Positions 19,114 to 27,737 of a DNA stretch of 64,000 bases are shown piece by piece; position 1 is the first letter of the stretch; the number at the start of each line of letters is the position of its first letter. The translations under genes and the position numbers were made by a program. The DNA is from Bacteroidota bacterium (GTDB lineage: Bacteria > Bacteroidota > Bacteroidia > B-17B0 > Aurantibacillaceae): NCBI GenBank assembly GCA_021323535.1, contig JAJONO010000013.1, positions 1-64,000 on the forward strand. Direction: 5' to 3'. The notes below the pieces were generated by a model. The model saw only the letters and a program-made list of their open reading frames with translations. It searched no databases and was not told the origin of the DNA.

Positions 19114-19146
19114 AAAAGCGGATTCATTTGAGTCCGCTTTTCTCAT
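19114..19146 (+). terminator. Rho-independent terminator of the Rhs operon
   Basis: A 12-base stem with one G-T pair (19114-19125 with 19130-19141) closes a four-base loop and ends in TTTT. It marks the end of the six-gene operon starting at 1293. Confidence 0.9.
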
Positions 19147-19256
19147 TTTGATATAGATCTTCCTGCATTTGTAAAAAAATGTCAAAAACGTACGGTTCTT
19201 AGGGGATGGAATATTTTTTATAAGTCTTATAGATGGACATATAGAATCCATTTATC

Positions 19257-20024
19257 ATGAAAACCTTAAGAATATTTATTGCCTTCTCAATATTGCTAAC
19301 AATAATTCAGGCATGTAAAAAGAAAGAAGAAATTCCGGTTATAAAAAGCACACCGTATTATATCCGAATGACAGATGCGCCAGGGCCTTTCTCTGCAGTA
19401 AATATTAATTTGCAGGGTGTAGAAATAAAAGGGAACGGATCTACGAACGCTGTTATGCTTAATGTGAATCAGGGTATGTATAATCTTCTCAATTTCTCGA
19501 ACGGATTAGACACACTTATTGCAACCGGTGAATTGAATATGACAAAGGTTAGTCAGATCCGTCTTATTCTTGGTCCCGGAAACTCAGTTGTAAAAAATGG
19601 TGTAACGTATCCATTGGCAACCCCAAGCGCCGAAGAATCGGGATTAAAATTACAGGTACATCAGAATCTTGAAGCAGGTGTTGCCTATTACGTACTTCTG
19701 GATTTTGACGCGAATCAGTCGATCGTAGATAACGGAAACGGAGGGTATTCACTAAAGCCGGTTATCAGAACTATTGAAACAGCGCTGAGCGGATCTATAA
19801 AAGGCAAAATCAATCCAGTGGTTTCATGTTTTGTTACAGCAGTTTCAGGAGGGATTTCATATTCTTCGCAGGTAAATGCCAACGGAGAATTTATCATTAA
19901 AGGATTACCGGCAGGAACTTATACACTTACTGTTACTCCTGTATCTCCTTATGGCGTAACAACTATTTCAAATATTATTGTTACAACCGGAAATGTTTCC
20001 AATGTAGGAACTGTAAATATTTAA
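19257..20024 (+). CDS. DUF4382-domain lipoprotein
   Basis: The 255-residue product has a lipoprotein signal with Cys20 (IIQACKKKEE). Residues about 33-170 match the DUF4382 pattern found in Bacteroidota lipoproteins: an opening IRMTDAPGPFSAVNINLQGV, the middle VSQIRLILGPGNSVVKNG, and YYVLLDFDANQSIVDNGNG. The last about 80 residues (SGSIKGKINP to the end) form a carboxypeptidase-regulatory-like beta sandwich, with the sequence FIIKGLPAGTYTLTVTPVSP. The protein is probably anchored in the outer membrane; no enzymatic role is known for the family. It stands alone between the Rhs operon terminator and a convergent gene, with 173 bases upstream. It is not a likely immunity protein for the Rhs toxin, because DUF4382 proteins are widespread without Rhs neighbours. 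Confidence 0.85.
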   Translation: MKTLRIFIAFSILLTIIQACKKKEEIPVIKSTPYYIRMTDAPGPFSAVNINLQGVEIKGNGSTNAVMLNVNQGMYNLLNFSNGLDTLIATGELNMTKVSQIRLILGPGNSVVKNGVTYPLATPSAEESGLKLQVHQNLEAGVAYYVLLDFDANQSIVDNGNGGYSLKPVIRTIETALSGSIKGKINPVVSCFVTAVSGGISYSSQVNANGEFIIKGLPAGTYTLTVTPVSPYGVTTISNIIVTTGNVSNVGTVNI

Positions 20025-20049
20025 AACATTAAATCGCTGATAGATTTTC

Positions 20050-20078
20050 AAGTGAGTTTAATTAACTATCACTTTTTT
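20050..20078 (+). terminator. Terminator between convergent genes
   Basis: An interrupted stem formed by AAGTGAGTT (20050-20058) and AACTATCACTT (20064-20074), followed by six T residues, terminates the DUF4382 gene. It overlaps the last codons of the convergent gene and has a weak A-rich flank on the other side, so it may act in both directions. Confidence 0.6.
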
Positions 20079-22544
20079 ACTCAGGATTTTTTTTCCTGAG
20101 AACACCTTGACTACATACGTGCCAGATGGAATATCTCCGGCATTCATACTGATCTTATGTGATGGAAAATGAAAACGCTCCATTTGTTTTACAATAATTC
20201 CAGTCGTGGAAATAATTTCAATTCTATCAATAGCAATTTCTTTTTTAAGGTCAATGGTGAAATTCTCCTGGATAGGATTCGGGTACACTTCAAATGTCAG
20301 CTCTTCTTTATTTATCTTTTTTACTCCCGCATAAACATCGGCGATGCTTCCTTTATAAACGCCATTTCCATGTGTAAAGGCCATTAAAGTTGTATCTGCT
20401 TTGGAAATTACAAGATCAAAAACCATAGAAATGAGAGGCATTCCCGTTGAAAAAGCGGACCAGTTTTGTCCCCCATCCCCCGATGAAAAAACACCAAAAT
20501 CACTTCCCGCAAAAATCATATTTGTGTTTTCAGGATCAATGGCAAGACAATGAAACGGAACATCGGGTAAAGTTGAACTTATATTTATCCAGGTGGCACC
20601 CGCGTTTGTACTTTTATAAATATGACCTGTTCCAAATCCTGAAAATACTACATACACTTCCTGGCTGTTATAAGGATTTACTTCTATATCCCTGGGATAA
20701 CGGTTCGGCAAGGTTCCGCTCACATCTGTATAGGTTGTTCCGCCATCCACGCTTCTGAGAATTTTCATCGGCACAGAAGAATAAGGTTCCATCCCACAAT
20801 ACAAAGTGTCAATTGATGTATGCGATACTCCAATAGAAAGAACATAACTATTCGAATTAAGAATGACGGGCCCTACAGGGTTCCAGTTTGCCCCGGCATC
20901 TGTTGTTTTAATAATTCCTTCTCCGCCGGCGTACAGAACAGAAGGATTGGAAGGACACATGACAAAAGGTGCCACAAAAGCTGCGTAACCCGAATGAAGA
21001 TACGTAGGATTGAAATTAAAACCCTGGTTCACCGATTTATAAATCTGCAGCCCCTGTTCCGAAGCATACATGATGTTATTATTTGTAGGATGAATGGCAT
21101 TGAAGCAACCATCGCCTCCGTTTACGTAATACCAATTGGATGTACCACCATAAAAAAAAGTACAGTTATCCTGCAAACCGCCAAGCGCAACATTTTCATC
21201 AGTGGCAGAAACTGAACCAATATAAAACTGTGAAGTAACATAACCATTGGTACATTCATATATGGATGAACAGAAATTATTGGAACGGAAAAGTCCTCCG
21301 TCGGTTATCATATAAACTTTATTTGGATCGAGTGGATTGCTGATGATGTCATGAAAATCGGGATGAACATAATTGGTACTTGTGCTTACTCCACCTCCTA
21401 TCTGCGTAAAATTAGCACCGCTATCAGTGGAACCATATAAGTTTACGCCGGCGGCAAGTATCTTCGAAGAATCTGTTGCGTGAATAAGTAAACCCTTGCA
21501 ATACCATCCCTGGTAATCATTTATTTCTGTCGATGAATTAACTGTTGTCCAGTTCAAACCCTCATCAACTGATCGGTAAACACCAATGGTATTGTAAATG
21601 TTACTGAACACCGCCATCAGAATCTTATTATTTGCTCCATAGGCAGAAACAGTAACGCGCCCGGTACAGGAAGGAGGAAGCCCGTTCACCAGCTTTGTCC
21701 ATGTTCCGCCACTGTTGCTTGTTTTGTAAAGGCCGTTCCCTACGGTAGAAAAATTTCCGATTCCTGCATAAACAATATTTGTATCCTTCTTATCTATTTC
21801 CAGATCCATGGCCATTAAGAGCGACGACACCTGATTCCACGAACTTCCTGCATTTGTTGATTTATAAATTCCTTCTGTTGTACCTGCATAAATAACGTCC
21901 GGATTTTTCGGATTAATAATAATATCCCAGATCGCCCGTTGCGATTGATAGTTCCAATTAAGAGAGTATGACCAGGTTAATCCACCATCTGTAGATTTAA
22001 GAATTCCCATTCCATGCGAACCACGCGTTGTTCTTACTGCAATTCCGTTCTGCGAAGTGCCATAATTATAGGTTTCTCCCGTACCGATATAAATATTATT
22101 TGAATTAAGAGGATCGATGGCGATACTGCTTACGCCAAGGATCGGAAAACCTGTATTCACATAGGTCCATGCATTGGAACCAATTCCTCCTGTGGTCGAT
22201 TTCCATAAGCCTCCGCTTGCGGACCCCAGCCATATGGTGCTTGTGTCGCTCGCGGAAATAGCAATGCTGATGGTTCGTCCTCCAATATTAGTGGGGCCAA
22301 TGCTTGTCCACGCACCCGTCACAACATTTTTGGAGTTTTGTAAAAAGTGTGTTCTGTAATAATCAAATGCTTTTCCATAGGCGTCAGCCGGAATGTCGTT
22401 AGCCGGAAAAGCGCGGGACTTTGAGATTGCCTGGATAGCCTCCAGAATTTCTCCGCGTTCTTCTTTTTCTTTTGAAAAAAACACCATGGCGCCGATGAGA
22501 ATGATCATCAGAAAAAAACACACAGCTGATTCTGTTTTCTTCAT
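20058..22544 (-). CDS. Secreted BNR/Asp-box beta-propeller protein with T9SS type A sorting domain
   Basis: The 828-residue product has an N-terminal hydrophobic signal (about 8-23). Its body is made of repeated Asp-box (BNR) segments of the S-x-D-x-G-x-x-W type: KSTDGGLTWSY, KSTNAGSSWNQV, KTSNSGGTWTKL, RSVDEGLNWTTV, KTTDAGANWNPV, KSTNAGATWINI, SSGDGGQNWSAF and others, at least eight in all. This arrangement is typical of sialidase-like or Vps10/YCF48-like propellers. The last about 75 residues (VYPNPIQENFTIDLKKE to KKILSKKVIVN) are a type A T9SS sorting domain, so the protein is exported and attached to the surface or released. The catalytic residues of true sialidases (Arg triad, RIP motif) are not visible, so I do not call it a sialidase. 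A good promoter precedes it (22558-22587). Confidence 0.85.
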   Translation of the reverse strand: MKKTESAVCFFLMIILIGAMVFFSKEKEERGEILEAIQAISKSRAFPANDIPADAYGKAFDYYRTHFLQNSKNVVTGAWTSIGPTNIGGRTISIAISASDTSTIWLGSASGGLWKSTTGGIGSNAWTYVNTGFPILGVSSIAIDPLNSNNIYIGTGETYNYGTSQNGIAVRTTRGSHGMGILKSTDGGLTWSYSLNWNYQSQRAIWDIIINPKNPDVIYAGTTEGIYKSTNAGSSWNQVSSLLMAMDLEIDKKDTNIVYAGIGNFSTVGNGLYKTSNSGGTWTKLVNGLPPSCTGRVTVSAYGANNKILMAVFSNIYNTIGVYRSVDEGLNWTTVNSSTEINDYQGWYCKGLLIHATDSSKILAAGVNLYGSTDSGANFTQIGGGVSTSTNYVHPDFHDIISNPLDPNKVYMITDGGLFRSNNFCSSIYECTNGYVTSQFYIGSVSATDENVALGGLQDNCTFFYGGTSNWYYVNGGDGCFNAIHPTNNNIMYASEQGLQIYKSVNQGFNFNPTYLHSGYAAFVAPFVMCPSNPSVLYAGGEGIIKTTDAGANWNPVGPVILNSNSYVLSIGVSHTSIDTLYCGMEPYSSVPMKILRSVDGGTTYTDVSGTLPNRYPRDIEVNPYNSQEVYVVFSGFGTGHIYKSTNAGATWINISSTLPDVPFHCLAIDPENTNMIFAGSDFGVFSSGDGGQNWSAFSTGMPLISMVFDLVISKADTTLMAFTHGNGVYKGSIADVYAGVKKINKEELTFEVYPNPIQENFTIDLKKEIAIDRIEIISTTGIIVKQMERFHFPSHKISMNAGDIPSGTYVVKVFSGKKILSKKVIVN

Positions 22545-22557
22545 TAAAAGTTGTAAC

Positions 22558-22587
22558 CAAAATTAAGATATTTCAGATCATGAACAA
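22558..22587 (-). promoter_or_regulatory. Promoter of the BNR-repeat gene
   Basis: On the minus strand TTG (22585-22587) and TAATTTTG (22558-22565) are separated by 19 bases, matching the -33 and -7 elements of Bacteroidota promoters. The -7 element lies 13 bases before the start codon at 22544. The promoter sits in the 53-base gap after the histidine kinase gene and gives the BNR gene its own transcript. Confidence 0.6.
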
Positions 22588-22597
22588 GGAAAAATCC

Positions 22598-25486
22598 TTA
22601 GTGCTCTATAATCGCCTCAAATCTGTCGAACAACAGGTTCATTTTTTCGACTTCAAAATTATCGGCGAAGGAATGTAAACGCTCGGCATATCTTTCCAGT
22701 TCCACACTGTTGTTGGTAACAGCGAACTCTTTCAGCTCTAATGAAAATAGGGTTATATCATCTATACTTTTAAGATGGCGGATCTCGTTCCACTTATTGA
22801 ACAATTCTTTTTTCAGATTGTTTTTTAATTTCATTTCCAATTCAAAAAACGAATGATCGTTTACAGACTCGCGTGGTAATGAAGACCGGTTCAGAAGTGC
22901 TTTTGCCATGCTTCTGAGTAATTTGTCTTTTTGTAAAGGCTTGGTGAGATAATCGTCGCACAATTCACGCGCAAGTGTTTCTTTACTTTGTAAAACAGCC
23001 GATGTAACAGCAATAATAACAACATCTCTGAAACGTTCATCGGCTCTTATTCTAAGAATGGCTGTATTCCCATCCATCACCGGCATCATAAGATCCATTA
23101 AAACTATATCTGGTGTTGTAATTTCCATCAGGTCCAAAGCTTCTTGTCCGTTCGATGCAAACAAAAGATTGAGATCGTATTCAGAAAGGAATGCCTCCAT
23201 CACTTCCCTGTTTGCTTCTATATCCTCGGCAATAAGAACAATTTGTCCGTCAAAAACAGAATACAGATCCTGCCTCGGTAATTTTTTATCTTCCTGTGGC
23301 TTACCAACTTCAACCCCTGGCAGAAACACCGTAAAAACGCTTCCTACGCCAGCGGCGCTGGAGACACTAATATTTCCATCCATTAATTGAACAAGACGTT
23401 TTGTGATGGCGAGACCAAGTCCTGTGCCACCATATTTTCCGGTGTTCTGTCCTTCCTGTTGTTTAAAAGGTTCGAAAATGAAAAACTGTTGCGAAAGCGG
23501 AATTCCAATACCGGTATCAATAATGTTGAACCATACGTTAACTTTATTTCCCGCGCTTACATTTGGTGTAAGTTTAATAGCCAGTGTTACGCTACCTTCA
23601 TTGGTAAATTTTATAGCGTTACCTATTAAATTAAACAGGATCTGGCGAAGGCGCAGTTCGTCGGTTATCACATTCACGGGAACGTGATCGGGTTCAATTG
23701 TAATTTTAAAATTGATTTTTTTCTCTGATGATACCTGGGAGAAAATCTGGTACAGCTCATCAATTAACATTCTGAGGTCGACATTTGTTTTTTTGATCTC
23801 CACTTCACCTGCCTCAATTTTTGAAAGATCGAGAATATCGTTAATCAGAGAAAGCAGGCTTTTACCCGCTTTAAGAACTCCATCAAGATAACGCTCATAT
23901 TTTTCGCCTGTGGTTTTACCTTTAAGAAGTTCTGAAAAACCGAGCACCGCGTTTAATGGCGTACGGATCTCGTGACTCATGTTGGCAAGAAATTCGCTTT
24001 TGATCCTGTTGGCTTTATCAGCTTCCACTTTTGCGCCATACAGTTCTTTTTGCGCCTCCTTCAATTCTTCCACCGAATCAAGCGCAATTTGTTTTTGCTC
24101 TTCGGCAGCAATACGACGCATGTCGGCAAGTTCTTTCTGTTCTTCAACTTCCTTTTGCGCTTTTTCAACAACTTCTTTCTGGCGGCTGATGATACGAAGG
24201 CGATTATAAATCAATACGAGTAAAATGGCGATGATACTTAAGCCAATGATCAGCGCGTAAATTCCTTTTTGTTTCTGCTTCATTTTAAGCATCAGTCCCT
24301 GCTTATCCTCCACCATTTTCAAACTATCCTGAACCGCTTTTTTCTCGAACGAATAACGGAAACTGTTATACAACGAAGCTTTTTTATTTTTTTCGGAGTT
24401 AATGCTGTCGGAAAGCTGCCTGCTGAACGTCTGCATTTCATAGGCTTTTTTATAGTCGCCAAGTTTCGCGTAGATCTCTTTCAGATTATCGCAGTTCAAT
24501 CCCATTGTTTCCTTGTTACCGATCTCATTCTGTAATTCAAAAGACATTTCAGAATATTTTTTCGCTTCCTGCAGTTTGCCTTCCTTTAACATCACTTCGC
24601 CCATGAAACAAAACGTAGCGGCTATTCCCTGTTTATAATTAATGATACTATCAATATGAAGAGCGCGTTTAAAGCAGGTCATAGCTTCATCGTACTCTTT
24701 AGCTTTGATGAGCAATCTTCCAAACCCATTATTAGCATTGGCAATGGAATAAAGATCGCCGGATTCATCGGCAAAGTTTAAAGACTTTAAGTAAGCTTCC
24801 TTCGATTTACTGATTTCATTTTTCCGCGAAAGAATTTGTCCAAGGTGAGCATACGAATAAGCAATTCCTGCTTTGTTTTTTAATTCTTTCCAGAGCGTGA
24901 GGCTTTTGTTGGAGTAGTCGGCTGCCTTGTCCAGTTCATCCAGGGCCAAATGAATTCCGGCAATGTTATGCAGGCAAATTGCTTTACCTTCAACATCGGC
25001 GGGCAATCGTATTTTTAAGCTCCGGTGATAATAATCAAGCGCGTTAGCCATATCGCCGGTAGTATTGTAGATAGAACCTATATTACTCAGCGAATACGCA
25101 ATTCCATCGGTAAAATTGATGCTTTTAGACACCTCCATGCTCTGGAGGTAAAGGTCTTTTGCTGCCTTGAAATTACCTTTACCCTGCTCATAAAAACCAA
25201 CATTATTCAGGGCGCTTGAAAGATTTTCGGTGTAAAAAGAATGGAGGACAGAACCTTTTTTGAGCGTTCTTAGGTTTTTATCGCAGAGCTTAATTGCAAG
25301 ATCTGCATACCCTTTAATTTCGGGTGGATCGCAGACTTCACTGATAAAAAGGCAGGTAACTACTTTAACCGAATCGTTTTTTGCATCCCTGAGAACACGT
25401 TTGAGGGAATCGATTTCCTGCGCGGAAAATGAGTGGAATAAAAAAAGAACAAACCAGGTAAGTAAATATCTGACGCCTCTGTTCAA
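22598..25486 (-). CDS. TPR-containing hybrid sensor histidine kinase/response regulator
   Basis: The 962-residue product has a signal peptide (about 6-22) and a periplasmic region of tetratricopeptide repeats (about 85-360), including [20 protein letters not shown] and [21 protein letters not shown] single membrane helix follows (about 409-427), then a charged coiled coil (430-495). The cytoplasmic kinase has its H box at [20 protein letters not shown] (phosphorylated His505), the N box with Asn619 and Asn623, and the G boxes DTGIGI (657-662) and GGTGLGLAI (686-694). A receiver domain (about 747-865) carries Glu754-Asp755, the phosphorylated Asp798 and Lys849. The C-terminal 90 residues form a helical region similar in place to an HPt domain but without a clear HPt motif. 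The TPR sensor type is common in Bacteroidota; the stimulus is unknown. No DNA-binding partner is adjacent. Confidence 0.93.
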   Translation of the reverse strand: MNRGVRYLLTWFVLFLFHSFSAQEIDSLKRVLRDAKNDSVKVVTCLFISEVCDPPEIKGYADLAIKLCDKNLRTLKKGSVLHSFYTENLSSALNNVGFYEQGKGNFKAAKDLYLQSMEVSKSINFTDGIAYSLSNIGSIYNTTGDMANALDYYHRSLKIRLPADVEGKAICLHNIAGIHLALDELDKAADYSNKSLTLWKELKNKAGIAYSYAHLGQILSRKNEISKSKEAYLKSLNFADESGDLYSIANANNGFGRLLIKAKEYDEAMTCFKRALHIDSIINYKQGIAATFCFMGEVMLKEGKLQEAKKYSEMSFELQNEIGNKETMGLNCDNLKEIYAKLGDYKKAYEMQTFSRQLSDSINSEKNKKASLYNSFRYSFEKKAVQDSLKMVEDKQGLMLKMKQKQKGIYALIIGLSIIAILLVLIYNRLRIISRQKEVVEKAQKEVEEQKELADMRRIAAEEQKQIALDSVEELKEAQKELYGAKVEADKANRIKSEFLANMSHEIRTPLNAVLGFSELLKGKTTGEKYERYLDGVLKAGKSLLSLINDILDLSKIEAGEVEIKKTNVDLRMLIDELYQIFSQVSSEKKINFKITIEPDHVPVNVITDELRLRQILFNLIGNAIKFTNEGSVTLAIKLTPNVSAGNKVNVWFNIIDTGIGIPLSQQFFIFEPFKQQEGQNTGKYGGTGLGLAITKRLVQLMDGNISVSSAAGVGSVFTVFLPGVEVGKPQEDKKLPRQDLYSVFDGQIVLIAEDIEANREVMEAFLSEYDLNLLFASNGQEALDLMEITTPDIVLMDLMMPVMDGNTAILRIRADERFRDVVIIAVTSAVLQSKETLARELCDDYLTKPLQKDKLLRSMAKALLNRSSLPRESVNDHSFFELEMKLKNNLKKELFNKWNEIRHLKSIDDITLFSLELKEFAVTNNSVELERYAERLHSFADNFEVEKMNLLFDRFEAIIEH

Positions 25487-25506
25487 GTGGGGATTGAAAG
25501 CCGATG

Positions 25507-25514
25507 TAAAGCTA
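25507..25514 (-). promoter_or_regulatory. Weak candidate -7 element upstream of the histidine kinase gene
   Basis: TAGCTTTA on the minus strand differs by one base from the TAnnTTTG consensus and lies 20 bases before the start codon at 25486. No convincing -33 element was seen. Confidence 0.3.
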
Positions 25515-25617
25515 CGAATATATACCAGATAAATGTTAAGCCGGCACTGCTTAAGGCAGAAATCAGGGAAACTGGTGTTAAAATAGACTGAAAATGAATG
25601 TTAATCTGATCGACACT

Positions 25618-25854
25618 TCACAAAAGATGCTTTTTTGAGAAGGTCCTTCCAGAACCGGATTTCAAGCATTTTTCAAATTCAAGGGCTTTATATTTATCGA
25701 AGAAAACAGATTGATGAACCAATTGAACCAGCAAACGTACAGAGGTATAATGTACTTCACCGCGTTCATGTCTTGCTATCCTGTCGTCAAAATTACTTGT
25801 ATATCCAACATAGTACGTTTTATCAGAACACTTGAGAATGTATACTATCCACAT
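25618..25854 (-). CDS. GIY-YIG domain protein (UPF0213/YhbQ-like small nuclease family)
   Basis: I start this gene at the internal ATG at 25854, giving 78 residues beginning MWIVYILKCSDKTYYVGYTS. This is the usual beginning of short GIY-YIG proteins of the UPF0213 type. The upstream in-frame extension to 25944 adds 30 residues with no family character. The GIY...YIG equivalent is VYIL...YYVGYTS (about 4-17). The conserved Arg (NFDDRIARH, Arg24 region) and Glu57 (ALEFEKCLKSGSGR) follow. Family members are small single-domain proteins with proven or suspected nuclease activity on structured DNA; the cellular role of this group is not settled. The protein is near the short end of the family's range. 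It lies alone between the kinase gene and the tRNA-Ser terminator. Confidence 0.8.
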   Translation of the reverse strand: MWIVYILKCSDKTYYVGYTSNFDDRIARHERGEVHYTSVRLLVQLVHQSVFFDKYKALEFEKCLKSGSGRTFSKKHLL

Positions 25855-25959
25855 AAGGATAAAAGTACGACTTACATTATTTTCTCTATTCCTTTTTAAC
25901 GAAACTACTGCAGTTAAATCGTACCAATTGTGAGTATTTTGCAACCAGATATAAAAAAT

Positions 25960-25983
25960 AAAGACCTGAAAATTCAGGTCTTT
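25960..25983 (-). terminator. Terminator of the tRNA-Ser transcript
   Basis: AAAGACCTGA (25960-25969) is complementary to TCAGGTCTTT (25974-25983) around a four-base loop. On the minus strand the stem is followed by a T-rich tail (TTTATTTTTTAT), so it terminates the tRNA-Ser transcript about 80 bases after the mature tRNA end. Confidence 0.85.
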
Positions 25984-25991
25984 AAATCATT

Positions 25992-26058
25992 TCGCTTAAG
26001 CGATACTCGCTTTCGCGCTTCATTCGGACTGCGTCCGCCGAAGCTCGCTTCAGCGAGC
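25992..26058 (-). repeat. Cluster of GC-rich palindromes in the tRNA-Ser trailer
   Basis: Between the tRNA and its terminator lie three perfect palindromic hairpins: TCGCTTAAGCGA (25992-26003), CGGAC-TGC-GTCCG (26025-26037) and GCTCGC-TTCA-GCGAGC (26043-26058). There is also an alternative pairing of TTCGG (26023-26027) with CCGAA (26038-26042). The segment is much richer in G+C than its surroundings. It has no coding content. It may be a REP-like intergenic element or a processing signal for the tRNA precursor. I did not find a second copy in the window by eye. Confidence 0.6.
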
Positions 26059-26063
26059 AGAGG

Positions 26064-26148
26064 CGGAGAAAGAGGGATTCGAACCCCCGGACCTTTAACA
26101 GTCAACAGTTTTCAAGACTGCCGCATTAGACCGCTCTGCCATTTCTCC
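26064..26148 (-). tRNA. tRNA-Ser (anticodon TGA)
   Basis: The minus strand folds as a class II tRNA of 85 bases. The seven-pair acceptor stem is GGAGAAA (5', 26142-26148) with TTTCTCC (26065-26071), and the discriminator base is G (26064), as expected for serine. The anticodon loop is CTTGAAA with anticodon TGA, closed by GCAGT/ACTGT. A long variable arm and the T loop GTTCGAATC are present. CCA is not encoded; the next bases are CCT. A promoter lies directly upstream and a terminator about 80 bases downstream. Confidence 0.97.
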
Positions 26149-26152
26149 GCGG

Positions 26153-26181
26153 CAAAAGTACTACTTTTTTTAGTTTTACAA
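26153..26181 (-). promoter_or_regulatory. Promoter of tRNA-Ser
   Basis: On the minus strand TTG (26179-26181) and TACTTTTG (26153-26160) are separated by 18 bases, a good match to the Bacteroidota -33/-7 arrangement. The -7 element ends only four bases before the mature tRNA, so transcription should start at or very near the tRNA 5' end. Confidence 0.75.
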
Positions 26182-26205
26182 GGAATTTCCGAAAAAAATA
26201 TTTCG

Positions 26206-26213
26206 TACCTTTA
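26206..26213 (+). promoter_or_regulatory. Candidate -7 element of the GWxTD gene
   Basis: TACCTTTA is one base off TAnnTTTG and ends ten bases before the start codon at 26224, which would give a very short leader. No clear -33 element was identified. Confidence 0.35.
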
Positions 26214-26223
26214 AAGTATACAA

Positions 26224-27732
26224 ATGTTGAAAAAAACCTTGAATACCGCTAAAACACTGGGACTGTTGGTTATTTTGCTCCTTTCCGGGCTAAAATCTTT
26301 TTCCCAGGTGGTTTCCTATTTTAACCTCGGGGCCTTTAATGTTCCATCACAACAACCCTTTCTTGAAACTTATCTTACAGTAGTTGGAAATTCGTGTGGG
26401 TATCAAACGGTTGGGTCAAAATACCAGCATTCTATTAATGTTAACCTGGTCATTTTCAAAGATACCACCATTGTTAAGGCCAACAAATACAATCTTATCA
26501 GTCCGCCATTCGACGATACTTTAAAAGATCCTACTTTTATCGACAATCAGCGATATCCGCTCGAGAATGGCATTTACACCATTCAAATGACCATTACCGA
26601 TAATTACCGCCCAAAACAAAAACCTGTTGTTACGAAACAGAAATTTGTAATGAGTTTTAATTCTAAGGAAATACAATCTTCTTCCATACAGGTTCTTGAA
26701 TCCTATAAAAAAGCCACCACAACTTCTGCCATTACAAAAAGCGGATATGATCTTATTCCTTACAGCGTAAATTATTTTCCCGAGTCACAAACCGATCTGG
26801 CTTTTTATTTCGAAACGTATAATACAGATACTGTTCTTGGAAAAAACAGGCCTTTTATTTATTACTATTATCTCGAAACAAAAGAAAGTTTTACAAAACT
26901 CAACAGCTACGGCTCTTTTCAGAAACAAACATCTTCAAAAGTAAACCCACTGCTTGCCAAACTCGATATAAGTAAACTCGGCAGTGGAAATTACAACCTT
27001 GTTATTGAAGTAAAAGACGAAAACAACAAAATACAGTTCCAGAAAAAATATTTTTTTCAGCGACTTAATAAAGCTGTTGATATTGTAGCGCTTTATGAAT
27101 TCAGTCAGAAAAAAACCGTGAACGAATATTTTGGCGCATGCAACAATGCCGATACTTTAAAAATGTTTGTGGAATGTCTTTGGCCAATTGCCAATGGGGT
27201 TGATAAAGAACGCATCGTGAATCAGTCTGTGAAAAAAGACAAGGAACTAATGAAGAAATTCGTGATCGATTTCTGGCAGAAACGCGCCGCCGATACAGGC
27301 AACGCGCTTAAAATGTGGGCCAATTACTACAAGAGTGTACAGGAAGTCATGATCCTGTTCAAATGCGGAAAACAACCAGGCTATTATACCGACCGTGGAA
27401 GAGTTTATCTTCAATACGGTCCTCCAAGTCAGCGCTCCCAGCAAAACAACGACCTTAACACTTTCCCTTACGAGATCTGGCAATACTACCGGTTAACGGA
27501 TAATGTGAACGGGCAATTCTTCAGCAATCGTAAATTTGTTTTCGTAAATAAAATGCTCGCCGACGATTGTCATAATCTTATTCATAGCGATGTGCGTGGC
27601 GAAATCTATAATGACAGGTGGCGGTTCGAAGTCACCCGAAGAAATAATAATGGCGTAGGAAATCCTGATAATACGGGCCCTTCCGGAACACAATTCAATC
27701 AATTCGACGATTTATATAATAATCCTCGATAA
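26224..27732 (+). CDS. GWxTD domain-containing protein
   Basis: The 502-residue product has a signal peptide (about 12-29, cleavage near SFSQ). A beta-rich N-terminal region (about 30-280) is followed by a helical segment with LYEFSQKKTVNEYFGACNNA (about 288-307). The C-terminal GWxTD domain runs from about 310, with the signature at 386-392. The signature reads GYYTDRGRVYLQYGPP, so the tryptophan of the family name is a tyrosine here. The domain ends with PYEIWQYYR and FVFVNKMLADDCHNLIHSD. GWxTD proteins are widespread in Bacteroidota; their biochemical role is unknown. The glycosyltransferase gene starts five bases after the stop, so the two are co-transcribed. Confidence 0.88.
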   Translation: MLKKTLNTAKTLGLLVILLLSGLKSFSQVVSYFNLGAFNVPSQQPFLETYLTVVGNSCGYQTVGSKYQHSINVNLVIFKDTTIVKANKYNLISPPFDDTLKDPTFIDNQRYPLENGIYTIQMTITDNYRPKQKPVVTKQKFVMSFNSKEIQSSSIQVLESYKKATTTSAITKSGYDLIPYSVNYFPESQTDLAFYFETYNTDTVLGKNRPFIYYYYLETKESFTKLNSYGSFQKQTSSKVNPLLAKLDISKLGSGNYNLVIEVKDENNKIQFQKKYFFQRLNKAVDIVALYEFSQKKTVNEYFGACNNADTLKMFVECLWPIANGVDKERIVNQSVKKDKELMKKFVIDFWQKRAADTGNALKMWANYYKSVQEVMILFKCGKQPGYYTDRGRVYLQYGPPSQRSQQNNDLNTFPYEIWQYYRLTDNVNGQFFSNRKFVFVNKMLADDCHNLIHSDVRGEIYNDRWRFEVTRRNNNGVGNPDNTGPSGTQFNQFDDLYNNPR

Positions 27733-27737
27733 GCAGT

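Noticed and set aside
19257-20024. DUF4382 lipoprotein as the immunity protein of the Rhs tail
   Set aside because: It is separated by a terminator and its family is widespread without Rhs genes.
25855-25944. Upstream extension of the GIY-YIG gene
   Set aside because: The 30 additional residues do not resemble the family, and the internal ATG at 25854 matches the usual start.
25930-26214. Plus-strand open frame of 94 codons across the tRNA region
   Set aside because: It reads through the antisense strand of tRNA-Ser, its terminator and the hairpin cluster; the protein sequence reflects structured RNA, not a gene.
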